From contig MU619245.1 of assembly GCA_025201805.1 (NCBI GenBank), positions 192,664 through 232,967 of the forward strand: DNA of 40,304 nt. The letters run 5' to 3'. The stretch is from Parasitella parasitica. Its lineage: Eukaryota > Mucoromycota > Mucoromycetes > Mucorales > Mucoraceae. Shown here piece by piece: positions 1 through 11,081 of this stretch; position 1 is the first letter of the stretch; the number at the start of each line of letters is the position of its first letter. Position numbers and translations under genes: made by a program. The notes below the pieces were generated by a model that was not told the origin of the DNA, searched no databases, and was given only the letters and a program-made list of their open reading frames with translations.

Positions 1-35
1 TTTTTTTTAATTAAATAAAAGTAGATACTTAAGAA

Positions 36-1297
36 ATGTATACAACAGACAGTAATTTGAATGGTTGGCTTGGTGTGCTTCTATCATCTTCAGCGTGTGT
101 AGTGGGAGGTAGGCTTTTTTCTGCTCACATTTGCACATCATTAGGAACTGACATTTTATATAAGCTTCCATCGTATTCTTGGATAGGTTTTGTCGTATAT
201 CGTTATTAGATAATAGAGCTTTTATGGCATCTTCTATGGCTCTTGCTTCGGGTGTTCTATTATTCTCGTCACTATCAATACTATTCCCACAAGGTCAAAA
301 ACGATTAAACAACGACGCATTATTATACTCATGTTACTTTGGTGGTGCGACTTTTACACTTTTATTGACTAAATTAATCCATTACATGATGCCAGATGCC
401 ATCCACGCTTGCGGCGATGCATCTGAGAGTTGTCATCATACAGAAGAGAATCAAAACCACCAGCACAATCATACTCGCCACCATGACTCACATCAAGAGA
501 GACAAAAATTAAACAATCATCCATGCGACGTCGAATACGGTGCAATTCGTTCGAGTGAATCCCATTTCAGATTTCACCATCATGATCTTCTCCATAGCAA
601 CGAAACGCCACATGAAAACGGCCAGGGCGATGATACTGCCAGCGAATGCTCTAGCACGCATCATCATAATCATCACGAATCAGTAGAACAAACTGTCAAC
701 AATAATCCTGGACATTGCTATAGTATTGGAATTCAGACCGCCATTGCCATTTGCGTGCATAAATTTCCTGGTGAGTAATACTACTTTGGTGGTTATTGTG
801 GGCGAATTCAAATTAACCAATTAACTAGAGGGTCTTATAATGTTTATTTCTACCAAAGCATCTGCTGCACTTGGTTTAAGTGTTGGCATTGCTATGTCAA
901 TTCATAATTTGACCGAGGGCTTTATGATAGCTTTACCTTTGTATTACGCTACACGATCGCGTGCGACAGCATTTACATCTGCTGCTATAATGGGTGGTTT
1001 CTCTCAGCCATTAGGTGCATTGATTGGCCTGTTTTTAATTAAAAACATTTCCAAGCAAAGCGAAGATCTGTTGTTTGGTATTGTATTTGGTTGTGTAAGT
1101 GGAATGATGTCCCTTATTACCATCCAGGTATGTTGCTACTGTTTGCATAAGGGAGTTCATATACTAACACCGATTATTTAAAACAGAGCATGCTGCCTCA
1201 AGCAATTAGAGCCGATTCTCACCAGCATTACGTCCTCATTTTTTTCTTTTTGGGTATATTTTTGGTTGGACTTTCTTCAGTCCTTGAAGCTATTTGA
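36..1297 (+). CDS. ZRT3: ZIP-family zinc transporter, Zrt3-like
   Basis: Exons read as 36-108, 165-770, 829-1127 and 1187-1297, giving 362 aa with every junction in phase. Seen: N-terminal hydrophobic segments, a central His-rich loop with several HHHNHH/HNHTRHH-type clusters, then HKFPEG at the exon 2/3 join, HNLTEG in the next helix, and a SQPLGALIG helix. HxxPEG and HNxxEG are the metal-binding motifs of ZIP transporters, and this combination with SQPLGALIG is characteristic of yeast Zrt3, which exports zinc from the vacuole to the cytosol. The start at 36 follows a T-rich leader and gives a first helix (GVLLSSSACVVGAS) split by intron 1. The poly-histidine loop probably senses or buffers zinc (inference). 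The symbol reflects family resemblance, not proven orthology. The gene begins 35 bp from the window edge, so an extra 5' exon cannot be excluded. Confidence 0.85.
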
Positions 1298-4200
1298 AGC
1301 CTTTTACATTGGTCTTTTGTAAATATATTAGTAATACTATATCCTAATAATCTGCACTTCTTATCGTCACTTCAACAAATGAAATAGAATAAAAATTTGG
1401 ATATTTCTGCAAATTGTCTGCCGCCTCTCTTGTATTGACAATGCTTATCTATATATTATTAGAAGCCATAATACTGAAAACTAGACTATTGGATATAAGA
1501 GCATTAAGGTCAAGTAATATTACAATTCGTCAAGATCACAGGGACGAGCGCTAACATACAGGTACCTTTGTTACCACTGTAATCAGCCTTCAATCAGAGT
1601 GACCTTACACATACTTTGTTTGGCACAGGTGGTACAGTGCTTTGCGTTTAAATTTACGTGTATTTTTTTTTAAACAAGTAACACAAGCTAGATGGTCGCT
1701 GCGTATGTTTTCTTTCTGCTGTGATACTTATTTCTTGCGCAAGGCGAATCTTTGATCAAACGTTTGAAGAGGTTAATATGGTGTAAATAGGAACAGGGGA
1801 AGGTAAATGCTGCTGTCAAAGTCAGAGACTTAAAGAAAGGGGATGGTGGATCAGGCGATAAGGAACTAGAAATTCTAATCTTATGCCGCCGCCACAGTGA
1901 GTGAACTTTTCTCGTGTTCTGCATGATTGATGTACCACAAACTGTGGCAAGGTGCACATCTCCGTATAGTGATTTATGAAAGGTAATTGGCTAGTGCTCT
2001 GGCAAATTGGATTGAAAAATAGGGCACAATATATTCATATTGCCATTAAATAGTGTGCAATATTTTGAGCTACACAATTATTACTTTTAAGTTTGTATTT
2101 TAAGGCATCCTGGCTATTGAATCATACCAAGACACGGTTAAGTTGTCTATGATGTTCATGTCTTGCTTGTCAATTCAAAATGGTCATTCACTGACAGTGA
2201 TAATGTGAATAAACACAGTGCAGCCTTATCACCAAAAATTCGTAGTTGGGTTTTTTGTGAAATTTTTTTTATTGCTTAAAAGTTCAATTTTTGCAATAAC
2301 CACCATCTTTCAGAATATATTTTATAAATATATAGAAGTAATCAATGAACCTCGATTACCCTACAGCTGACTATTGAACATCCATAATGTATTTCGCGTG
2401 CTCTTTTATTCTTTCTTCTTGGTATTTTTTTTTGTTGTTGTTGTTGTTCTAATTACTACCGGATACCATTTAATACTGCAATTGACACACTTTCTCATAA
2501 GAAGAACGCCTAATGTGAAAACTATTAGCGATTCCACAACAAAGACCCGAATTTGACTCACAGGGTGATAACTTTTGTTTTTGTATATCATTTGATTTTC
2601 ACCACAGTGTAACCAGTTACCATCATGAGCGAAGTTGAACGGAGAAAACTTTCAACTTTGGAGTGATTTTTCTTGTATCCATAGAATACCATGGTTACCG
2701 CTATTTTAACTCAGTTGTCATGGCAACCGTTCCTGATCAGATCTAAGGTTAAATGGCATCGATTATTCTATCTAGTAAATAGAAGTATTCAATAGAATGT
2801 CTTGTATAAGGAACCATCTATTTGGGTTCTACTTATTCTGAATTGCGAAGCTCAACTTATCGATGAGTGATTCACATTCATTAATAACGATTAGTTGATT
2901 AAATATAGAAATAGGTTTTGCTCTGACTACTACTGTGTTAAAATCTTGTTTGGTAATAAAATGTCCAACATGACCTGATTGTATTCTATAGATTGATTCA
3001 GATAGATTTATTCTAATATAAATAGACAGCTTCTTGTCAATCAATAAATCAATAGTTTTGTATCTGGCAAATTAAGTCTTTATTACTTTTTTATATTCTT
3101 TATATCACATACAACCACCTGCTGTGCTCGTTTTCAAGACCTGGCACAACAATTTTTAGGTATAGATTTGGGGTCCAAACTAAGAATACAGAGTAATACT
3201 AATACGATGACTGTACCTCATGACGTTTCCTAAATTCCAATATCTATCATTGCTGTCAAGATATTGCCAAAACTTGATTTTTTTTGCTAATTTTGCTGAT
3301 TTTACAGCATATGTTCCTATAACAAGTACCACATTTTGCAATTAATCATGTTCAAATCCTCAAGTAAAGTAATTAAGCACGTTTTTTATATCTACTGGTA
3401 TTAAACAAGTCTTAGTGAAGCTCGAATTTGACAAGCTTGAGCCAATTTTGTCTTTTCACATTAAACTTTGTCCGCCTGTTTCTCAAGGAACCGTTAAGAC
3501 ACCGTGGCTTGAGTGATTATTAAAATCTGTTTGAAACTGAACTCTCTACTAACTGTGTTAATTTTAGATAGATAGGTAGAAAAAAAATTTTTCGTATGTT
3601 TTTAGCAGAAGCCTGATTCATTTTCATAACTTTCAAAGCAATGAATATTATTATAAAAAGACACATGATAAAGCAATTAAAATATAAAGCTACAAAATAG
3701 CTACCAAATTTTTTTTGTTTGATTGAAAAATACAGATTTTTGAGCGAGATAATGGCGAAAAACAGTATGGTCAATTACCCTTTTGAACAGCTCCATTTTG
3801 GCCCTGTAAGTCTAGGGACGAAAATTTGTAGTTTCATTTTGGTCGAGACAAAATTCTAATTTTTGGCAGCAATAATTAAGCTACAGTTATAAAAAAAATA
3901 TTGATAAGTAGGTATTGACATGATGGTTTGTTTGGTTAACTTTATAGAGCTAAATGTGCTCAAAATATGCTTGATTTTACTCAAAAACCATCAAAAAAGG
4001 CGTTTTTTGAATATTTGAAGATTGGTTATAAAAAAATATGCTTTTATAGTCTTGTAATCTATATGGTTAGATGCGTAATTTATTCATTGTTATAAAGCAT
4101 TTAAGATGCATATCCGGTATACCTAGTGTTTTCTTGAGATATCTAGCAATGAATTAATGCAAATGTCCCTCGATTCTGGTTTGGGTCAAATGGAAACATA

Positions 4201-5245
4201 CCGCTGAGATTGAATTTACAGTCTCTTTTCTCACTGTAAATGAATGCACCACCTATTCTCAATTAAGGAGCAAAAAGCCTGATCCTAATAGGTAACTTGG
4301 GTATGTCTCAATATGAATCGATAGCTGAGATGCTGTATAATACGGCCTCAAAAATTATTTTTACATACCTTATTTTATGGATGAATTAAAAACTACCAAA
4401 TCTAAAACATTACTCTGCTTCCTGCGTAAGAATGTAATCTGCAAGCTCTAATATCTTTGCAAACTATTAAACGATACAGATACAATCTTTAGCTAAAAAA
4501 AAATTTTTTAAACCATTCTCTACAACATATCCAAGACTCATGTACCTCTGACCATTTTCCAGGTTTTGCTTTTTTTGGACCCCAAACTTCTAATTATAAC
4601 GCATTGACTCTCGGACCAATGCTCCATTCATGAGAATCGATTTACGACAAACTTGATCTTATAAATACCAAGATGCTTTGTTTAAGATAAAACTTTAGAA
4701 TACCTTTATAATAAAGACCCCAGACTTGATTATAATTGATTTTCGTCAAATTTACTACATTCATGTGTGCATATTATAATAGAGCTGCTGCGCGTTCTTA
4801 ATTATGAATAAGTAGCAAGGTATAATGGCACACAATAGCTTTGAAAAGCGAGCTATGCATATGACATAATCTCAAAAGATGGTGATTCTTATAGGTAGCA
4901 TCTAGTAAGTAAATTTATAAAGAATGTCATATGCAAAATAAAATAAAATATACTGTAGCAAACGCACAGAAAGACGACAGCTGTTCGAGCCTGTGAACGC
5001 TTTTGCTCTTGAATCTTTTATATATCTTGTCTTGCTTTTTATCTCGTTTATGGACTCTTTGAGTGATATCCCGTTTCATAATAATTGGCCAATGGTAGGG
5101 TATCAATGCAGTCAACTGTGATGTGCGTTCATGTGGCACCAAGAAACCCAAATGTGGATAAATAATCTTATACAGCTTCGACTCCTAAAAAAACTTTTTT
5201 TCTTTCATTACTTTCTCTTTTTTCTAAACCGGTATATACCCCTAA
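1298..5245. other. AT-rich intergenic region without a recognisable gene
   Basis: About 4 kb with short, compositionally driven reading frames only, none with a recognisable domain or a convincing splice structure. It carries one near-perfect RFX/X-box palindrome at 2714-2727 (listed separately) and a perfect 13-bp inverted pair at 3167-3179 and 4574-4586. I see no tRNA, rRNA or transposase remnant. The right end is the presumed promoter of the lipase gene. Confidence 0.5.
2714..2727. promoter_or_regulatory. RFX/X-box-like palindrome
   Basis: GTTGTCATGGCAAC matches the RFX palindrome GTTGCCATGGCAAC at 13 of 14 positions. It is preceded at 2700-2709 by GCTATTTTAA, which also precedes the site at 18432-18445. 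A weaker ATGG-centred half-site lies at 2685-2698. It is far from any gene start here, so its target is unknown. Protein binding is inferred from the motif only. Confidence 0.4.
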
Positions 5246-8182
5246 ATGACAGCTGAAACAAAGGAATCACCTAAACTGAATGGAGGAAACTCACCGTCAC
5301 TACGGCCAGGAACACTTCGAGTAAAATGAGAAGCGAATAGTCATTAAACAAAGCCATTGACTAACCCATTTCCCTCCTCCCCCAAGATAACAATCAATAG
5401 TTGCTTTCTTAATTCACCCGTAAAACGCCCATATGTTACAGTAACTCTTGGAGGTATGAAGCTTCTCATTTACGTTTTTGATTTGGACATTTGGCTTAAT
5501 AATCTGTAATAGATCAGTATCATAAAACCTCTATTTCAGAGTACTCACAAGGATCATGGAACGAGGGATTTGAACTCAAGGTGACCTACCACAACCAATT
5601 GTTTGATACTATTCAGCTTGATCTGTATGATAGCAATACGTTTTTCTTGGACAAACATGTCGGAAGAGCAGAGATACGACTCAAAAACTTGGAAGGCATG
5701 CCAGAAATCTTCACCAGCTATTATGAAGTGTTGGAAAAAAGATTATCCCTTGGTGCGACCTCACAAGTTAGTCGGAAAGCCTTAATGACATCAGGTGTAG
5801 GCGCTATCCAGGCCGAAATTGCATATCAATACTGTTGCACAAAAAAGGAACAGTCGGCAGCAACAGTAGACAGGGCCATGTCTGTCGATCTCTCCGAAAT
5901 GAATTGGCTCATAGATCAGCACAAGAGAGCTCTGTCTTCAGCGTCAATAGATAACATAGACAATACACTCAAAGATGATAATGACGATCAGGGCTTGGAC
6001 GAGGAGTTCAGAAGACAGCTGAAAAGTCAACGAAAAAACGATGATATCAAGTTCAAAAAGTTCGAGTACAATAAAGCCAACGAGGGCGATGATGACAATG
6101 TGATGGAAGACTATCCAGATGATAGCGACAGCGAAAACGAAGAACTGGCCAACAAAACCTCTTGTTTGCCATCGAGCAGACTACCCCTGACGTATTCTGT
6201 ATCACGCGCAAATAGCACTATCAGCACCAACACCAACACCACAACAACATCAACAGTAGCAGTGGAGGAAAAGAGCGCAGATGGCAGTGGTAATGGTGGT
6301 ATATTTGGAACTTTTTCTTCCTTCTTTGGCTATGCAACAAGCAAAAGTGTGAATGAACCTGTAAATAGAGAACTACGGCCATCAGTGAAATCTAACGAAC
6401 ACATCGACACTGATGACGATACATTAAAGTCATTTCCGATATTGGACACGATCGGTTCCTGGACAATGGCCAAGGAGACCAATCAAGTGTTCCGTGCAAT
6501 TGGTAAATTATTAGTAGCTTTTGTAAGTTGACGTATACATATCGTACAAATTTCACTTACACACACACACACACAAATACGTAGGGCCAAGGGTTCGAAT
6601 TGTCGAATTTTCAAATACTATCAGGATTCAATGTAGTAGAAAAGTTTTATAGTGATTTACCCAGAGAAAGGACATGGGATCTGGTCGAAGACGTCTCTGA
6701 AATCGCAACAGCTTCCTACATGTGGCGATATGCCATGGCTTCATATGGCTGGAAAGGCCTGAATTTCATTGGAAAAGGCAACGGCATATTTTCAGATGCC
6801 GTAAGGTCTCAATCTGATGCTTTATCAATTATTGAGCATTTAGAGATACCTAAAGAGGACCTGTTGGCTTATGAATTTAGAGCAAATGCCGCATTTAGAC
6901 CAAGCTATTTCATTGCTAGAGATAGAAAACTGAATGCGATCGTGCTGAGCATCCGAGGCACAATGGTATGTGGGATGGCAATATCCAGCGCCCAAATCAT
7001 TGTCGCTCTGCTAACGAATAATATTTGCATAGAGCACTTTTGATACAATGACAGACCTGGTTTGCGAATACGAACCCTGGAAAGGTGGGCTCGTTCACAA
7101 AGGAATGAAGGTGCGTATGTTCTACTGTGACATTATGCAAGCTGTCTAATGCACGTAGGATAGTCATCAGCAACTTGGTTCTTTCGACATATTGCACCAA
7201 AACTGATTGCCTATGTAAACAAGCACTCTACAACCTCATTGTACATTGTCGGCCACAGTCTTGGGGCGTCTACCAGTGCTATTTTAACCATCATGTTGCT
7301 AGACTACATAAATGAATTCAGACAGGGTAAAGATGGCAATTTCTCAATATATAGTGTTGGTTATGCTCCTGCCTGCGGTTTGAGTCTTGACTTGGCAAAC
7401 CGATACAAGGTACATTTTTGAGTCCCTTTGAGGCCAGAAAGAGTATCTAATCACAACAGTATGCGCATAGGATCAAATTCAGTCGATAGTGTTTGCAGAT
7501 GATTTTGTTAGCAAATTGAGTTATGGGTCGATGATGGACGTCAAAGAGCTGATCATTGCTGGCGCTGAAGCCGCAAAGGATATAGGGCTTGGCCAACTCA
7601 TCTGGGCAGGTGAAGTAGACAACAAGATCTGGAAAGCAGCTTTTGAAAGAGTGGCAGAATGTCGCAAAAAGTGCTTGGAAAGTATGTCGAACCCAAGAGT
7701 ATGTATTCTCTTCTAGTACAATAATGGATATTGCGATTATTTAACATTTCGGCTTCTAACGGCCATATAGTTGTATGTTGCAGGAACTGTTTACCAATTC
7801 TGGCTAGTGTGTACATGGCGAATTAAACCTCTAAATGGAATCTAATAATTTTTGTAAATAGGACCCAACCCCTAAAAACAAATCTCGTATTGTGATTGAA
7901 AGAAGCACCCCTGAGAAGGTGTCTACCGAACTAATCCTTCGTATGTCAATCTTGCTTGACCACTTGCCTACCAATTTTGATGTTGCTTTCAAAAGAGCCC
8001 TGGAGTCGTTAAAGAACGATGATGAAAGAGACCAAAACAGCAATGTTAGTTTAGAAAGCAGTGGTACGGGAGGAAAGCAATCTATGGATGAGCGGATGTT
8101 CCAATCTGTCGCAGAGGCTGGATTGCAAAGAACTACCACGAGAGGTGGAGGGGAAGGCACAGTGCTTGATAGCCAGCAGTGA
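5246..8182 (+). CDS. C2-domain class-3 lipase, sn-1 diacylglycerol lipase-like
   Basis: Nine exons fit in phase: 5246-5320, 5387-5453, 5540-6522, 6585-6965, 7033-7110, 7164-7409, 7471-7698, 7771-7806, 7862-8182 (804 aa). The N-terminus (about residues 22-110) is a C2 domain: GTLRITI, RPYVTVTLGEYSQG, WNEGFELKV. A long acidic/Ser-Thr-rich linker follows, then an alpha/beta-hydrolase lipase_3 domain with IRGT, the nucleophile elbow GHSLG (Ser560), FADDFVSKLS (Asp near 620) and LLDHLP (His732). The same order is found in animal sn-1 diacylglycerol lipases, which make 2-monoacylglycerol from diacylglycerol. Here a C2 domain replaces the four N-terminal membrane helices of those enzymes, suggesting Ca2+/phospholipid-dependent membrane recruitment (inference). 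Intron 3 contains a (CA)n run. Substrate cannot be read from sequence; a general phospholipase or triglyceride lipase role is possible. Confidence 0.85.
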
Positions 8183-8406
8183 TTACTAAACTAAATTTTG
8201 TATAAAAAAAAGTCTATTTAAAAGCACATGCATATGTCCGCATTAGATTATTAAAACATCATTTTATATACGTGTATCTGTAGAATCTAGGAGATATTTT
8301 GGATAGCAAAAATTGCTAGCGTAGTATATTGACCAACATTTAGAAAAGGACAAGGATCAAGCTGATTATGGTTTAATATATTTGATATATAGTTTGTATT
8401 AAAGGT

Positions 8407-9988
8407 TTAATATTCTTCGTTTTCTTCCATCTCGGAATCACCCAAAGAATCAGCGCCAACCTCTTCATAATCCTTTTCAAGGGCGGCTAAATCCTCACGA
8501 GCTTCTGAGAATTCGCCTTCCTCCATGCCCTCACCTACATACCAATGCACAAAAGCGCGCTTGGCGTACATCAAATCAAATTTGTGGTCAAGGCGGGCCC
8601 ACGCTTCAGCAATGGCAGTGGTATTGGAGAGCATGCAAACAGCACGTTGAACAGTAGCGAGATCGCCTCCAGGAACATTTGTAGGAGGTTGATTATTGAT
8701 GCCCACTTTGAAGCCAGTAGGACACCAATCAACAAACTGGATTGACTTTTTGGTCTTGATGGCAGAGATAGCAGCGTTGGTATCTTTGGGCACAACGTCG
8801 CCACGATACAATAAACAGCAGGCCATATATTTGCCATTACGGGGGTCGCATTTTACCATTTGGTTGTTGGGTTCAAAACAAGCGGAGGTAATCTCAGGTA
8901 CAGACATCTGCTCGTGGGAGGCCTTGGGAGTAGAGATAATAGGAGCATATGTTACCAATGGGAAATGAATTCTAGGATAAGGCACTAAATTGGTTTGGAA
9001 TTCGTTCAAATCCACGTTGAGAGAACCATCAAAACGAAGGGATGCAGTGATGGACGACACCACCTGAGCAATCAAGCGATTCAAGTTGGAGTAAGTGGGA
9101 CTTTCAATATCCAAATTGCGGCGACAGATGTCGTAAATGGCCTCGTTGTCTACCATAAATGAAACATCCGAGTGCTCCAGGGTGGTGTGTGTGGTCAAAA
9201 TGGAGTTGTAAGGCTCAACAACAGAGGTCGAGAGCTGAGGAGCAGGATAGACAGAGAACTCGAGCTTTGATTTTTTGCCATAGTCAACAGATAAGCGCTC
9301 CATTAACAGGGCACCAAAACCAGAGCCAGTACCACCGCCGAAAGAGTGGAAAACCAAAAATCCCTGAAGACCCGAGCAGTTATCAGCCAACTTGCGAATG
9401 CGATCCAATACATTGTCGACCATCTCTTTTCCAACAGTGTAGTGACCACGAGCATAATTGTTTGCAGCATCTTCTTTACCGCTGATCAATTGTTCTGTAT
9501 GCAGACACTTGTTTATGATCATGTTGTAAATGTTCCTAAATCAACTTACCAGGATGGAAAAGCTCACGGTAGGCACCAGTGCGAGTCTCATCAATGACGG
9601 ACGGCTCCAGATCAACCATAACTGTGCGAGGAACATGTTTGCCGCCTTCAGTCTCTGAGAAGAAGGTTTCGAACCTTGAGGTTTTTATGAGAACAATGAA
9701 CTAGTCTCGGGGATAAGACTATACTTACGAGTGATCATTTACATGAGTTCCTTCTGGGAATCGGCCATCAGGCAAGATGCCGTGTTCATGGCAGTACTAA
9801 TGAATACAGCAACGTCTCAGCTACGCAACCAAACACAATACAGATATAAATAACTTACCAATTCCCAACAGGCGTTACCAATCTGGACACCTGCCTGGCC
9901 TGTTATGAAAATGTTAGCCTCCATGACGAAACCCTTTGCCTGCTGTGCCATAAGACTTACCAACATGAAGCGAAATGACTTCTCTCAT
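8407..9988 (-). CDS. Alpha-tubulin
   Basis: Five exons on the minus strand: 9988-9961, 9899-9859, 9796-9729, 9674-9550, 9494-8407 (449 aa, the usual length). Seen: [18 protein letters not shown] at the start (alpha type, not the MREIV of beta), the GTP-binding GGGTGSG loop, the alpha-specific [18 protein letters not shown] region and the EEY C-terminus, which would be a substrate for detyrosination-type chemistry if such enzymes exist in this fungus. It forms the microtubule heterodimer with beta-tubulin; the N-site GTP is non-exchangeable. Introns cluster at the 5' end, as is common in fungal tubulin genes. The luminal loop lacks Lys40: residue 40 is Thr and no lysine lies nearby. Its 3' end converges on the lipase gene about 225 bp away. 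Confidence 0.97.
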
Positions 9989-10466
9989 TTATTGTTTTGA
10001 ATTAAAAGTGATGGGTGTTTGCAAGAGTTAAGATTTGGTAAAAGCTAAGGTACCAAATACTCGAAAGAAAAAAATTAATAAAGAGGAAAAAGAAAAAAAA
10101 AAAAAAATATCTGTGATCCCCAATTAAATTGCTGTGGAATGAGATATTTTTTTTTTTCGCGCTGCTGGCTTGCGTTTAATCGCGCACCTCGTTCTTGAAA
10201 TCACGACTTGTCCCTTTCGTCTCTATTATGTCCAATTGATGCTAGGAGGAGGAAAGAAAAAAAAAAAGGGTCTCTCTGATCCATGATTAATTGGCTTCAG
10301 GGGATACAATTTGATTAAACAATAAGGTAACGGTTTATGCAAGTTTAATTTGTATTATTCAACAAGGAAAGTGTAACATGAAGCCTTTTTTTTTTTTTTT
10401 TTTTTTNNNNNNNNNNNNNNNNNNNNNNNNNNNNNNNNNNNNNNNNNNNNNNNNNNNNNNNNNNNN
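9989..10466. other. Tubulin upstream region ending in a 60-N assembly gap
   Basis: The likely alpha-tubulin promoter, read leftward, with several poly-A/T tracts (near 10090-10107, 10147-10157 and 10258-10267). A T-run from about 10387 leads straight into N at 10407-10466, so part of the adjacent plus-strand gene is missing. No other gene is visible. Confidence 0.7.
10407..10466. other. Assembly gap (60 N)
   Basis: Sixty undetermined bases directly after a T homopolymer. The gap removes the 5' portion of the gene fragment that begins at 10467. Confidence 0.99.
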
Positions 10467-10771
10467 CAAACTCGTAGACGGGATCAAATCATCATCGATC
10501 TGCTACGAGAAAACGTATCTAGATTCCTGGAAAAAACAAGATTAATTACTGCTAATTGCCCTACAGGCTCTGACTCATTATGTTGTTGGACGGCATCGTA
10601 ACTATGGCAACTACAATTTTGCTGGCAACAAGGTATGATTATCTTTCTTGTAAAAATCACTCGAGGTTTTGGCAGGAGATGATTGCACCTTACTTGCGCT
10701 GTGGAAAAGGTAATACAAGGCTATCAAACACAATGATTCTGCAGTATGACTGGAAACGGGCTTGGGGATGA
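10467..10771 (+). CDS. 3' end of an unrecognised gene truncated by the assembly gap
   Basis: Three exon-like blocks join in phase: 10467-10514, 10567-10632 and 10676 onward, with donors GTATCT and GTATGA and acceptors ending CTACAG and GGCAG. The joined product reads QTRRRDQIIIDLLREN, ALTHYVVGRHRNYGNYNF, then AGNK and EMIAPYLRCGK. It is basic, then Tyr/Asn/Gly-rich. Reading through gives a stop at 10769-10771. A further splice at 10710/10744 would end it earlier but needs a 35-nt intron, which is too short to be likely. I do not recognise the family. Protein-like composition across both joins argues for a real gene; the start and most of the protein are lost in the gap. Confidence 0.45.
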
Positions 10772-11081
10772 AGGCTATTATACGTTACTGATGCCCAAGT
10801 TGTTTGGGATTTACATTTGTTGATTTTGCGTTGAGAAACGTGACCTGAAAAACCTCCAATCAAATGTAGACTTGTGAGAGCATGTGTAGATGTTTACCTA
10901 AACGAGGGACAGAAGATCCATGCCATTTCATTCTAAATGATCATTGGTAATAATATGTAGGACCCCTCACGTATTTATAACAGAAATCACACGTACTTGT
11001 TTACACCTCTCTTTCTTCTTCTTATCTTTCAAAGATACATACACACATACACACATACACACATATATATTTATATACAAA
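10772..11081. other. Promoter and leader of the bHLH gene
   Basis: A 310-bp spacer between the gap-truncated gene and the bHLH start. It ends in a CA/TA-rich leader (about 11036-11080) directly before the ATG. No separate gene is seen. Confidence 0.5.

Noticed and set aside
1688-1957. 89-aa minus-strand frame
   Set aside because: No family resemblance or conserved motif; consistent with chance in a gene-free region.
4927-5151. 74-aa minus-strand frame with a basic stretch
   Set aside because: No recognisable domain, no splice partners, and it lies in the promoter region of the lipase gene.
6588-6600. GGGTTCGAA, resembling a tRNA B-box
   Set aside because: No cloverleaf can be built around it, and it falls at the start of exon 4 of the lipase gene in the correct reading frame.
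10598-10611. GTAACTATGGCAAC, an apparent further RFX/X-box site
   Set aside because: It lies inside a predicted exon where it encodes RNYGN within a Tyr/Asn-rich stretch, so the similarity is better explained by coding sequence.
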